DNA from: 20-14-all-45-10 sp964435965
Lineage (GTDB): Bacteria > Chloroflexota > Dehalococcoidia > GIF9 > AB-539-J10
Reading direction: 5' to 3'
DNA length: 58,410 nucleotides
NCBI GenBank assembly: GCA_964435965.1
Contig: CAYTBB010000003.1
Location: forward strand, 1 to 58,410
Part shown: piece after piece, positions 50,964 to 58,410 of the stretch
How positions within the stretch are numbered: position 1 is the first letter of the stretch
Layout: each line of letters starts with the position of its first letter
Notes under the pieces: model-generated
Told to the model about the DNA's origin: nothing
The model's input: the letters and a program-made list of their open reading frames with translations, nothing else
Database searches by the model: none
Translations under genes and position numbers: made by a program

Positions 50964-51464
50964 ATGAAAAAAGACAGCCTGTTGGATAGATATCTCTTGG
51001 CGAAATTTACCGTAGGTATGGCAATCGAATTCCCAATATTAATTGGCGGAGGAATAGTAGGAATCGTTTTTTCTTGGCCAAGATTTCCTTTCTATCCGTT
51101 AGCAAACATTTTGGGAGTTATTTTGCTGGTAATTGGCTATGTTATTCACTTGGGATATGCTCATAAAGAGTTGAAAAAGTATGGGATTCAGGCACATCAG
51201 CACTCGGCAGAAGTCAAGAGGCTTGTAACCTCTGGCCCATATTCCAAGGTTAGACACCCCGGTTACTCGGGATTAGTTCTAATATATTTTGGCTTTGCAC
51301 TCAGTTTTGGCGTTGTGTGGATGCTCGTTCCAGCAGTCATCTTCACCGTTTTGACCTACTTGACCGCAATAAAAGAGGAGGAGCTTTTGAGACAGCGATT
51401 CAGAAAAGAGTATGAAGAGTACGCGAGACGAGTGCCATGGAGATTCATTCCCAAAGTAATTTGA
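50964..51464 (+). CDS. Isoprenylcysteine carboxyl methyltransferase-like membrane protein
   Basis: A 166-residue integral membrane protein with about four or five helices. The C-terminal half carries the ICMT/PEMT signature: LVTSGPYSKVRHPGYSGLVL, then EEELLRQRFRKEYEEYARRV, which forms the SAM-binding pocket in this family. The frame is open to 50913 but ATG 50964 with AGGAT before it fits better and excludes the regulatory box. Bacterial homologues methylate phospholipids or unknown substrates. It starts the run leading to the metal transporter genes 33 nt downstream. Confidence 0.75.
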   Translation: MKKDSLLDRYLLAKFTVGMAIEFPILIGGGIVGIVFSWPRFPFYPLANILGVILLVIGYVIHLGYAHKELKKYGIQAHQHSAEVKRLVTSGPYSKVRHPGYSGLVLIYFGFALSFGVVWMLVPAVIFTVLTYLTAIKEEELLRQRFRKEYEEYARRVPWRFIPKVI

Positions 51465-51497
51465 CGGTAAATACATAAAGCATAAAATGGAGGGATT

Positions 51498-52364
51498 ATG
51501 AAAGGAAAAATTACAGCGAGCATTATAGCAATGCTTCTCGTAGCAGCTCTGCTTTTGCCTTTGTCCTGCACCTCTTCACCGGCTGCCTCGGTTGATATCA
51601 TGGCTGGAAGCTCGCTTATCACTAACATCATTCAAGATGTAGCTGATGGTAAACTGGAACCTCGCACCCTTATACCCCCAGGCATGTGTCCCGGACATTA
51701 TGATGTAAAGCCAAGCGATATTGAGGCATTGGCTAATAGCAAAGCCATTTTTATCCACGATTACCAAGAAAATTTTAAAAATGTCACTGGACTGATTGAA
51801 GCTGCAGAAAACCCCGACCTTATTGTCAGGGTTATTGATGTTAAAGGCAACTGGATGGCACCCCCGGTTCAGGCTGAGGCAGTAGACAAAATTGCTCAAG
51901 CCTTAGGTGAGATAGACCCAGAAAACTCAGCATACTACCAAGAGAAAGCCACAGAAAGGGCGCAAGCTATTTTAGCTAAGGGCGAGGAAGCAAAAAATAG
52001 ATTACTGGAAGCGGGAGTAGAAGAGGTAAAGGTAATCTGTGCTGACATGCAGATAGGATTTGCAGAGTGGGCTGGGTTTGATATCGTGGCCGTCTATGGT
52101 CGGCCTGAAGACCTAAGTGTGGCGGAAGTGGAAAAGCTGGTAGTTGAAGCTAAAGAAGCTGGGGTAGCTTTAGTCATCGACAATCTCCAGAGCGGTGCAA
52201 CGGCGGCAAGTGAAGCTATAGCACAAGATATTGGAGCAATTCAGGTAACTATATCCAATTTTCCCGGTGGCTTTGAGGATACGGAAACTTGGGAAAAGGC
52301 GTTAGACAAGAATGTTGATTTGATTCTCGAAGCTTTAGCTCAGTGGAGGCAGCAAAATGGATAA
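51498..52364 (+). CDS. Divergent ZnuA/TroA-like metal-binding lipoprotein
   Basis: Solute-binding lipoprotein of an ABC-type metal importer. A signal peptide with a lipobox ends at C24 (LLLPLSC). H67 lies in PGHYDVKPSDIEAL, the first metal histidine of the cluster A-I family, and H87 in IFIHDYQENF. The usual second-domain histidine is replaced (ADMQIGFAEWAGF), and the C-lobe has VIDNLQSGATAASEAIA. The ligand set is therefore not that of classical ZnuA, and the metal (Zn, Mn, Ni or other) is open. No His-rich loop is present. AGGGA precedes ATG 51498, and the gene overlaps the ATPase gene by 8 nt. Confidence 0.82.
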   Translation: MKGKITASIIAMLLVAALLLPLSCTSSPAASVDIMAGSSLITNIIQDVADGKLEPRTLIPPGMCPGHYDVKPSDIEALANSKAIFIHDYQENFKNVTGLIEAAENPDLIVRVIDVKGNWMAPPVQAEAVDKIAQALGEIDPENSAYYQEKATERAQAILAKGEEAKNRLLEAGVEEVKVICADMQIGFAEWAGFDIVAVYGRPEDLSVAEVEKLVVEAKEAGVALVIDNLQSGATAASEAIAQDIGAIQVTISNFPGGFEDTETWEKALDKNVDLILEALAQWRQQNG

Positions 52365-53124
52365 CACAGTTATCAGGATTCAAGACGCTGTAGTTTCCTA
52401 CAGGGAGGATGTGGCTTTGCAAGGTGTATCTCTGGAGGTAAGGAAAGGAGAATTCATCGGCATCATTGGACCTAACGGTGCTGGCAAAACCACTTTGCTT
52501 ACTGTTATCAATGGCTTGGGCAAACTGGTCCGAGGTCAAGCGGTGGTATTAGGATTACCGGTAAACGGAAGAAATGGCATCAAGTTGAGAAAGCGCATAG
52601 GCTACGTGGCACAAGTTGAGAATATTGACCCGCGCTTGCCCATCAATGTTAGGGAGACGGTGATGGTAGGCTGCTATGGCCGCTTGGGTCTATTACACCG
52701 ACCAACACAGGCTCAATGGGAGGATGTAGATAGAGTGTTGGATATGGTTGGCATGACTGGGCTAGCCCAACGCCCAATAGGACATCTCTCAGGAGGTGAA
52801 TACCAAAGGGCGGCTATTGCCCGAGCTTTAGTTCAGCAGCCTGAGATATTCCTCCTCGATGAGCCTACAACTTCAATAGATCTCCAGGCCCAAGGAGAAA
52901 TCCTAAGCCTTATACAGCTTATTCACAGTGAATACCATATGACTACTTTATTTGTCACCCATGACCTTAAACAACTGCCCTCTATTTGCCACCGCCTGGT
53001 CTTGATGAAAGAAGGAAAAATATGGAAACAAGGTAGCCCGGAGTCAGCGCTTCAGGACGAGATATTGAGTCAGCTTTATGGGGCTCCTGTTTCAATCCGT
53101 AGCAAATCCACAATCGCTTATTAA
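52357..53124 (+). CDS. Metal ABC transporter ATP-binding protein (ZnuC-type)
   Basis: A 255-residue ABC ATPase. Walker A is GPNGAGKTT, the Q-loop region is RIGYVAQVENIDPRLP, typical of metal importers, the signature is LSGGEYQRAAIARAL, Walker B is IFLLDEPTTS and the H-loop is in FVTHDLKQLP. The N-terminal sequence and D-P-x-x-P-I-x-V pattern place it with ZnuC/TroB-type proteins. It overlaps the binding-protein gene by 8 nt and the permease gene starts 2 nt after its stop. Confidence 0.92.
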   Translation: MDNTVIRIQDAVVSYREDVALQGVSLEVRKGEFIGIIGPNGAGKTTLLTVINGLGKLVRGQAVVLGLPVNGRNGIKLRKRIGYVAQVENIDPRLPINVRETVMVGCYGRLGLLHRPTQAQWEDVDRVLDMVGMTGLAQRPIGHLSGGEYQRAAIARALVQQPEIFLLDEPTTSIDLQAQGEILSLIQLIHSEYHMTTLFVTHDLKQLPSICHRLVLMKEGKIWKQGSPESALQDEILSQLYGAPVSIRSKSTIAY

Positions 53125-53126
53125 AT

Positions 53127-53966
53127 ATGGACATATCTATTTTACAGTACCAGTTTATGCAAAGTGCCATCCTGGCGGGATTATGCGGTGGTATAACCTG
53201 CTCCATCATAGGTGTTTTTGTGGTTACCATGCACCTCTCCTTTATTGGCGTATGTATTGCCCATGCTGCCTTTGCTGGTGCCCTCCTTGGTGTCTGGCTG
53301 GGGTTTAACCCCCTAATCGGAGCTTTGGTTTTTAGTCTAGCCTCAGCAGCTATTATTGGACCCATGGCTGACCGAGGCGAGCTAAATCCTGATACTTCAA
53401 TTGGCATTGTTTTCTCTTTAATGCTGGGACTGGCATTCCTTTTCATGGGCCTGATGCCCGGGGCCAGGACTGAAGCCCTGAGCTTATTCTGGGGCAGTAT
53501 ACTGACTGTCAGCCGAGGAAATTTAATTTTCCTTGCCCTAGTGACAGCTATAATAGCTGGATTGGCGATTGCCTTCTACAAAGAGATTCAGGCGGTGATT
53601 TGCCACCGGCAGGTAGCTCTGGCTGTGGGTATCCCAGCAACTTTTATTTTCTATGGCTTGCTATTTTCTACTGGCGTAACTATCACCGCCTCACTACAGA
53701 GTATTGGTGGCTTGCTCATTTATAGTCTGATTCTTAATCCTGCCGCCGCTGCTTATCAACTTACTTACAGTTTAAAGCGCATGCTTCTCATCGCCTCGGT
53801 TTTCGGCATTATCTCTTGCTGGACTGGACTGGCTACCTCCTATTTTCTGGATCTCCCCTCGGGCGCATCCATTGCAATCACTTCGTCTATCATCTTCGGT
53901 CTGGCAACAGCATTCTCTCCTAAGAGGAAGGTGAGGAGATGGCAACAGGCTCAATTAGCAGGTTAG
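53127..53966 (+). CDS. Metal ABC transporter permease (ABC-3 family)
   Basis: A 279-residue membrane protein with eight to nine helices. The ABC-3 (ZnuB/TroCD) landmarks are FMQSAILAGLCGGITCSIIG at the N-terminus, HAAFAGALLGV, the loop DTSIGIVFSLMLGLAFL and a C-terminal GASIAITSSIIFGLA. It completes a three-gene importer with the preceding two genes. The 3' end overlaps the methyltransferase start by 28 nt, tying that gene to the operon. Confidence 0.92.
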   Translation: MDISILQYQFMQSAILAGLCGGITCSIIGVFVVTMHLSFIGVCIAHAAFAGALLGVWLGFNPLIGALVFSLASAAIIGPMADRGELNPDTSIGIVFSLMLGLAFLFMGLMPGARTEALSLFWGSILTVSRGNLIFLALVTAIIAGLAIAFYKEIQAVICHRQVALAVGIPATFIFYGLLFSTGVTITASLQSIGGLLIYSLILNPAAAAYQLTYSLKRMLLIASVFGIISCWTGLATSYFLDLPSGASIAITSSIIFGLATAFSPKRKVRRWQQAQLAG

Positions 53967-54577
53967 CTATGCAACTTCAAGATTACTTTGACCAGTTAGT
54001 TCCGAATTGGGATAGGGAGGTTACTCCGGAGAGGCTGGAATGTCTCAGCAATATCGTTAAGGAGCTAGGTATTGCACTTGGGAGTCATGTACTTGACATT
54101 GGCAGCGGCACAGGCATTCTATTGCCTTTTCTAATTGAGGCAGTAGGAGGCGAAGGAAGAATTATAGCCTTAGATCTCTCGGCAAAGATGTTACATGAGG
54201 CTAAAGCCAAGGGATTCCAGTCCATTGTGGATTTTGTTCAAGCAGATGCTGCAGCTACCCCATTGCCGCATAACTGCATTGATTTAGCTATATGCAATAG
54301 CGTTTTCCCTCATTTCAACAACAAGGCTAAAGCGCTAAAGGAAATAACCAGAGTGCTTAAAAGCAATGGCCAGTTAGTCATCTGTCATACTGCCAGCCGA
54401 GATGCTATCAATCAACTGCATCAATCTATTGGTGGTATGGTTGGCGCTGACCTTCTGCCAGATGAAACCGAGCTAAGAGAGCTAATAGGGCAGATTGGTT
54501 TGACAGTAACCAGCTTGGAGGATAATCCAAAACGCTATCTAGTTATTGCCAAGAAGGTGACCCGATCTCCAGACTAA
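53939..54577 (+). CDS. Class I SAM-dependent methyltransferase
   Basis: A 212-residue methyltransferase. Motif I is LDIGSGTGILLPFL, motif II ALDLSAKML, motif III VQADAAATPLP and motif IV DLAICNSVFPHF, matching the UbiE/Methyltransf_11 group. AGGAAGG lies seven bases before ATG 53939, which overlaps the permease gene; ATG 53969 is an alternative. The substrate is unknown. Co-transcription with a metal importer and an ICMT-like protein suggests two methyltransferases in the operon. The 3' end overlaps the convergent nadC gene by 35 nt. Confidence 0.88.
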   Translation: MATGSISRLAMQLQDYFDQLVPNWDREVTPERLECLSNIVKELGIALGSHVLDIGSGTGILLPFLIEAVGGEGRIIALDLSAKMLHEAKAKGFQSIVDFVQADAAATPLPHNCIDLAICNSVFPHFNNKAKALKEITRVLKSNGQLVICHTASRDAINQLHQSIGGMVGADLLPDETELRELIGQIGLTVTSLEDNPKRYLVIAKKVTRSPD

Positions 54578-55385
54578 TATCCAAAGCCTTGACTGAGTGG
54601 GTGAGGGCGCCAACTGAAATAAAATCAACGCCAGTCTCGGCTACAGCTCTAACCTTGTCCAAAGTAATTCCTCCAGAGGCTTCAATTAAGGCACGACCAT
54701 GAATCATCTTAACTGCCTGACGAATATCTCCAAGACTCATATTGTCCAGCATAACGATATCTGCCCCAGCCTCAGCAGCTTCCAGGGCTTCTGGCACAGT
54801 TTTGACCTCCACTTCGATCTTTAGCCTTTTTGGAGCATTTTGCTGAGCCTTGGCTATAATTTCCTTGAGGCTTAATCCACGGCTACGAAGAGCTGCCAGA
54901 TGATTATCTTTAATAAGTATGCCATCGCCCAGATTCATGCGGTGATTTTCACCGCCACCAACCCTGACAGCATATTTTTCCAGTACCCTCAAACTTGGAG
55001 TTGTCTTTCTGGTATCCATAATGTGCACTGGCAATCCCTTGACTGCTTCCACATAGCGATTTGTTTCCGTGGCAATCCCACTCAGCCTCTGCAGGAAATT
55101 TAAAGCCACCCTCTCTGCTTTTAGAATATTAGCTACTTTGCCTTCTACCCTAGCGATTACATCACTCGCCTTAATCCTGGTTCCATCTTCAAGCAAAACG
55201 TCCATTCTTAGCCCCGGATCTATTTGGTGAAATACCTTCTTAGCTACTTCGATGCCAGCCAAAATGCCTTCGCTCTTCACTATAATAGAGGCGATTCCTC
55301 GCTGGTCACTTGGTATTAAAGCCTCAGTGGTAATGTCACCCCAGCCGAGGTCTTCAGCTAAAGCACGGTCAACAATTTCTTCCAT
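54543..55385 (-). CDS. nadC: Quinolinate phosphoribosyltransferase (nicotinate-nucleotide pyrophosphorylase)
   Basis: Makes nicotinate mononucleotide from quinolinate and PRPP. The 280-residue protein has the N-terminal EDLGWGDITTEAL and the active-site stretch MDTRKTTPSLRVLEKYAVRV. GGGENHRMNLGDGILIKDNH follows, and the C-terminal barrel has IEVEVKT, DIVMLDNM and EASGGI. All catalytic Arg/Lys/His motifs are intact. It is 91 nt downstream of nadA, with interspersed repeat B between. The 3' end overlaps the convergent methyltransferase gene. Confidence 0.96.
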   Translation of the reverse strand: MEEIVDRALAEDLGWGDITTEALIPSDQRGIASIIVKSEGILAGIEVAKKVFHQIDPGLRMDVLLEDGTRIKASDVIARVEGKVANILKAERVALNFLQRLSGIATETNRYVEAVKGLPVHIMDTRKTTPSLRVLEKYAVRVGGGENHRMNLGDGILIKDNHLAALRSRGLSLKEIIAKAQQNAPKRLKIEVEVKTVPEALEAAEAGADIVMLDNMSLGDIRQAVKMIHGRALIEASGGITLDKVRAVAETGVDFISVGALTHSVKALDISLEIGSPSWQ

Positions 55386-55430
55386 AGAGGCTAAAACTTC
55401 GGTGCTACGTTTTTTTTAAACATTTTTTCC

Positions 55431-55466
55431 ACCCTCACCCTATCCCTCTCCCATCAAGGGAGACAG
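55431..55466. repeat. Interspersed repeat family B, copy 3 (inverted)
   Basis: Reads ACCCTCACCCTATCCCTCTC, then CCATCAAGGGAGACAGG, the reverse complement of copies 1 and 2 with a few changes in the second arm. It lies between nadA and nadC in the same transcript. Confidence 0.8.
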
Positions 55467-55476
55467 GCTCTTTCCT

Positions 55477-56388
55477 TCAGGTTATGGCCAGCATCCTGTC
55501 AATAGCCTGCTTGGCTTTTATTCTTGTTTCCTCGGGCACGGTGACCACGTTGCTCCTTGACTCCATAGTTTTGATAATTGTTTCTAACGTTGTTTTCTTC
55601 ATATCAGGGCAGATAAAGTTATCCGAGATGAGGTGAAATTCCTTATCTGGGTTTTGCTTCCTTAAGGGATGCAATACTCCCTCCTCCGTGCCGATGAGGA
55701 AAGTTTTCTCATTGCAAGACTTAGCATAGCGAACCATTTGTGAGGTGCTTAAAGCAGCATCAGCCAAATTTATAACCTCTGGACGGCATTCAGGATGAAC
55801 CAAAACTTTGGCCTGGGGATACCTCTGCTTGGCTAACCTGACTTGCTCAGCAGTAACCTTAGCATGAGTATCACAGAAGCCGGGATAGAGAATCATTCTC
55901 TTGTTGGTCTTGGTGGAAATATAATGTCCCAGGTTTTGATCAGGGATAAAAAGGATTTCCTTAGCTAGGCAGGAGGTCACCACCTCAACCCCGTTAGCCG
56001 AGGTGCAGCCGATATTGCTTTCCGCCTTAATTGCCGCAGTAGTGTTAACATAAGCTACCACAGTAGCTTCGGGGTATCTCTCTTTCCATTGCTTTAGCTC
56101 CCCAACATTGATCATGTCTGCTAAAGGACAGCCAGCATCAGGATGAGATAAGAGCACTGTAGAAGCTGGATTAAGAATAGCTGCTGTCTCAGCCATAAAG
56201 CACACGCCGCAGACGACGATTATCTCCGCATTGGTGCCAACGCATCTCTGCGCTAGCTCAAGAGAATCGCCGGTGAAATCGGCAATGTCTTGCACTTCGG
56301 GGCGCTGGTAGTTATGGGCTACGATAATGGCGTTAAGCTCCCTTTTTAGCTTAGCTATCCTTTCTTTAGCTTGTTTGAGATTACTCAC
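55477..56388 (-). CDS. nadA: Quinolinate synthase
   Basis: Condenses iminoaspartate with dihydroxyacetone phosphate using an oxygen-sensitive 4Fe-4S cluster. The 303-residue protein has IIVAHNYQRPEVQDIADFTG and VCGVCFMAETAAILNP. The three cluster cysteines are in NIGCTSANG, LVHPECRPEV and FICPDMKKTTL. The length and motif order match the bacterial type without the C-terminal extension. No nadB or aspartate dehydrogenase gene is visible here. It precedes nadC on the same strand and follows yajC. Confidence 0.96.
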   Translation of the reverse strand: MSNLKQAKERIAKLKRELNAIIVAHNYQRPEVQDIADFTGDSLELAQRCVGTNAEIIVVCGVCFMAETAAILNPASTVLLSHPDAGCPLADMINVGELKQWKERYPEATVVAYVNTTAAIKAESNIGCTSANGVEVVTSCLAKEILFIPDQNLGHYISTKTNKRMILYPGFCDTHAKVTAEQVRLAKQRYPQAKVLVHPECRPEVINLADAALSTSQMVRYAKSCNEKTFLIGTEEGVLHPLRKQNPDKEFHLISDNFICPDMKKTTLETIIKTMESRSNVVTVPEETRIKAKQAIDRMLAIT

Positions 56389-56459
56389 TTGTGCTTACTG
56401 TGGCATGTAAACATGCTTTGTCTACAGAAGTTCAGACTAGTGTATTATCTCTATCTCGT

Positions 56460-56729
56460 CTATTTACCTTGTTTACCGGCTATGCTGATTCTAGCTACTT
56501 TAATTGTTGCCCCTGATTCTACCCTCAGAACTACAGTATCCTGGCTGACACCTTCAATTTGTCCATAAATTCCGCCAGTGGTAACTACCTTATCTCCCCT
56601 TCTCAGTTCCTGCACTAGTTCTTGCTGTTGTTTCTGTCTCTTGCGCTGTGGTTTAATCATTAAAAAATACATCGCGGCGAAGATCAATACCAGAAAGAGA
56701 ATTGGGGCTATGCTTTGAAGTTGTTCCAT
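56460..56729 (-). CDS. yajC: YajC, Sec translocon accessory subunit
   Basis: A small single-span protein (89 residues). An N-terminal hydrophobic helix (SIAPILFLVLIFAAMYFLM) precedes the conserved basic motif IKPQRKRQKQQQ, then ELRRGDKVVTTGGIYGQIEGV and VVLRVESGATIKVA. It associates with SecDF in the translocon of other bacteria; secD and secF are not in the window. AGGAGG precedes ATG 56729. It lies 15 nt after miaB and 71 nt before nadA. Confidence 0.93.
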   Translation of the reverse strand: MEQLQSIAPILFLVLIFAAMYFLMIKPQRKRQKQQQELVQELRRGDKVVTTGGIYGQIEGVSQDTVVLRVESGATIKVARISIAGKQGK

Positions 56730-56743
56730 TGTATTCCTCCTTT

Positions 56744-58045
56744 TTAATTAGCTATTATATCCAACTTGCCCTGTAGTGCCCAAGGGCTTGTTTTCTCAAT
56801 CCTGATTTTCACCAGTTGCCCTGTGCAATCATCCTTGTTTTCAAAGAATACTAGCTTATCACTTCTGGTGCGTCCATACCACTTTCCTTTCTTCTCACCT
56901 TCCACCAATACCTTCACTGTCTTGCCTCGGTAAGCGGAGTTTAGTTCAGCAGCTATATTTGCCTGGAGCTGTTCAACTTTATTAAGTTTTTTCCTCTTAA
57001 CTTCTGGGGGAACATTATCTTCATATTTTCTGCCGGCAATGGTGCCGGGGCGAGGAGAATAAGCAGCCACGTGAACAACATCAAACCGCATTTCTTCTAG
57101 CAAAGAATAAGTATGCTCAAATTGCTCCTCAGTTTCCCCGGGAAAGCCAACGATAATGTCGGTGCTCAAAGATATTTGAGGGATACGATAGCGAATAGCG
57201 TGGATAAGCTTACGATATTGCTCCATAGTATACCCTCGCCTCATAGCCTTTAATATATCATCATCGCCTGACTGAATAGGTAGCTCTAAATGTTCGCAAA
57301 CTTTGTCCAGGGAAGCCATGGCTTCAATGAGCTTTTGGCTCATATCTCTAGGGTGGTTAGTTAAAAAACGAATCCTAGCTAAGTTGTCAATGCTGTTTAA
57401 TTTGGCCAGCAAATCAGCCAAATCGGGATGCTCAGGCAAATCGTGGCCATAAGAATCAACATTCTGCCCCAGCAAAATTACCTCCCTTACTCCTTGCTTC
57501 ACCAGCCCTTTGACTTCACAAACTACTTCTTCTAAAGGACGACTTACTTCTCTACCTCTCCTGTATGGGACGATACAGTAAGAACAAAATTTATTGCAAC
57601 CCTGGATAATAGGGACAAAGGCGCAAGGAGAAGGAATCTTCCATGTCTTAGCTACGAGCGCACAGCGAAGCAATCCTTGCTCAGCGGTAGAAATGCCCTG
57701 TTTTTGAGTCCAGTTAGTTAGCTCGGTGTAAGCTCCTGGCTTGAAGAAAAAATCAACCTGGGAAAATCTTCTCTTCAATCCTTCGATGTTGGAATCAACA
57801 AAACAGCCAGTAACCAGTATAGAGAGATTTGGGTGCTCCTTTTTTAGCCCTTTCAACAAACCCAGGGTGCCCAAAACTTTATCCTCGGCACTCTGCCTCA
57901 CGACACAGGTATTGAGCACTACTAAGTCAGCTTCCCGGAGGGAGGGTGCAACTTGATAGCCGAGGAAATCCAGATAGCTAGCTATCCGCAGCGATTCTGC
58001 CTTATTCATCTGGCAGCCGATGGTCCAGATAAAATAGCGCGGCAT
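56744..58045 (-). CDS. miaB: tRNA-2-methylthio-N6-dimethylallyladenosine synthase
   Basis: Radical-SAM methylthiotransferase acting on A37 of tRNA. From ATG 58045 the protein is 433 residues. The N-terminal UPF0004 domain begins YFIWTIGCQMNKAES with later cluster cysteines in LNTCVVRQSAEDK and VTGCF. The radical-SAM motif is C-x3-C-x2-C in GCNKFCSYCIVPYRRG. A TRAM domain ends the protein (YRGKTVKVLVEGEKKGKWYG). G-C-Q-M-N favours MiaB over RimO or MtaB. The frame is open to 58201, but the extra N-terminus is not family sequence. It heads the miaB-yajC-nadA-nadC run. Confidence 0.93.
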   Translation of the reverse strand: MPRYFIWTIGCQMNKAESLRIASYLDFLGYQVAPSLREADLVVLNTCVVRQSAEDKVLGTLGLLKGLKKEHPNLSILVTGCFVDSNIEGLKRRFSQVDFFFKPGAYTELTNWTQKQGISTAEQGLLRCALVAKTWKIPSPCAFVPIIQGCNKFCSYCIVPYRRGREVSRPLEEVVCEVKGLVKQGVREVILLGQNVDSYGHDLPEHPDLADLLAKLNSIDNLARIRFLTNHPRDMSQKLIEAMASLDKVCEHLELPIQSGDDDILKAMRRGYTMEQYRKLIHAIRYRIPQISLSTDIIVGFPGETEEQFEHTYSLLEEMRFDVVHVAAYSPRPGTIAGRKYEDNVPPEVKRKKLNKVEQLQANIAAELNSAYRGKTVKVLVEGEKKGKWYGRTRSDKLVFFENKDDCTGQLVKIRIEKTSPWALQGKLDIIAN

Positions 58046-58141
58046 ATTTTCCCCAAGGTTTCTACAATTATAGTCAAAGTATATAATAAATTTGAAACCA
58101 CCGAAATCATGGAAGAATCTTTCGGTGCGGAGGCTGAGATA

Positions 58142-58158
58142 CATGGGTAACACCCATG
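58142..58158. repeat. Perfect hairpin at the left end of the right-hand IS
   Basis: CATGGGT (58142-58148) and ACCCATG (58152-58158) are exact inverted repeats around AAC, 45 bp before the transposase start. It may be part of the IS left end or a hairpin that shields the transposase from outside transcription. Confidence 0.45.
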
Positions 58159-58202
58159 GTATGGTTAGTAATGATACTAGCCTACCGTGAGGAGTTACCA
58201 TA

Positions 58203-58410
58203 ATGAGAAAGTCGGCCAGCTTCTACTTCTTTAAAAGAAAGCCCCTTGTCCTGAAGGATAGATATGAATGCTGGAGGGGAGAGGCAGACCTCTTGGGTTT
58301 TACAACCCAGGAGAGATTGAGAGTGGAGTGGATAGTCTTCTACTATACAGCGGGAAAAGAGAATGCCGCCCTCACTGCCCAACACTTCGGCATCTCAAGG
58401 AAGACCTTTC
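58203..58410 (+). mobile_element. IS481-like transposase, N-terminal fragment
   Basis: ATG 58203 with GAGGAG about eight bases upstream opens a frame that continues past the window edge for at least 69 codons. It includes TTQERLRVEWIVFYYTAGKE, then ALTAQHFGISRKTF. The latter is a helix-turn-helix typical of the N-terminal domain of IS481-like (rve core) transposases. The catalytic DDE domain would lie outside the window. Orientation matches the C-terminal fragment at 1-99. Confidence 0.65.

Noticed and set aside
58046..58201. 52-residue N-terminal extension of miaB
   Set aside because: It reads through the likely IS left-end hairpin and is not family sequence; ATG 58045 starts the conserved domain.

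Overview
The window reads as chromosomal DNA of a Chloroflexota bacterium of the Dehalococcoidia type, probably an anaerobic sediment or subsurface lineage. This is inferred from moderate-to-AT-rich composition, the rpoB-rpoC-ruvB run, small lineage-typical proteins (DUF5679, DUF4342, DUF763) and the phosphatidylinositol-type lipid genes. No rRNA, tRNA or CRISPR array was seen. The first 99 bases encode the C-terminal end of an IS481-like transposase and the last ~210 bases encode the N-terminal end of such a transposase in the same orientation. The window therefore looks bounded by two copies of a repeated insertion sequence.

Layout. 0.1-9.0 kb: rpoB, rpoC and ruvB, with a small palindromic repeat present three times (once intergenic, twice inside reading frames). 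9.0-12.6 kb: a PadR regulator with its HAAS-type membrane partner, then a J-protein, a TatD hydrolase and a thioredoxin-like protein. 12.6-15.7 kb (minus): DUF763 protein, a two-repeat Cas4/RecB-like nuclease and CvpA. 15.8-26.5 kb: a patchwork containing a type ISP/IIG restriction-modification enzyme, an SRPBCC protein, an arylmalonate-decarboxylase-like enzyme, a flavoprotein/ferredoxin pair and two PAC2-family genes. Between these lie gene relics: fragments of PAC2, of the RM enzyme, of an ISL3 transposase and possibly of hypD. This is the only clearly unstable part of the window. 26.6-31.5 kb: rtcA, small proteins, an ABC-2 exporter and a nicotinamidase-nicotinate phosphoribosyltransferase fusion.

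31.8-35.8 kb (minus): purF-purM-purH. 36-41.4 kb (plus): rpsO-pnp followed by the lysine/diaminopimelate genes dapB-asd-dapA. 41.4-49.7 kb (minus): nusA-ylxR-infB-rbfA, a DUF5679 zinc ribbon, ino1, a headless glycosyltransferase relic, a CDP-alcohol phosphatidyltransferase and purA. 49.8-54.6 kb (plus): dtd, then a metal-homeostasis cluster (Fur-family regulator, CooT-like protein, isoprenylcysteine-methyltransferase-like membrane protein, ZnuABC-type transporter, SAM methyltransferase). 54.5-58.0 kb (minus): miaB-yajC-nadA-nadC.

How the genes fit together. NAD supply is covered twice: de novo steps (NadA, NadC) at the right and salvage (the fused PncA-PncB-type enzyme) in the middle. Purine synthesis is split between purFMH and purA. 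Ino1 plus the CDP-alcohol transferase would make an inositol phospholipid. The most unusual items are the in-frame palindromic repeats in rpoC and ruvB, the two-repeat nuclease beside DUF763, the NAD salvage fusion, the terminator-like hairpin in the nusA leader, and a 280-bp identical tract shared by two otherwise diverged PAC2 copies. Everything is from reading the sequence; no database search was run.
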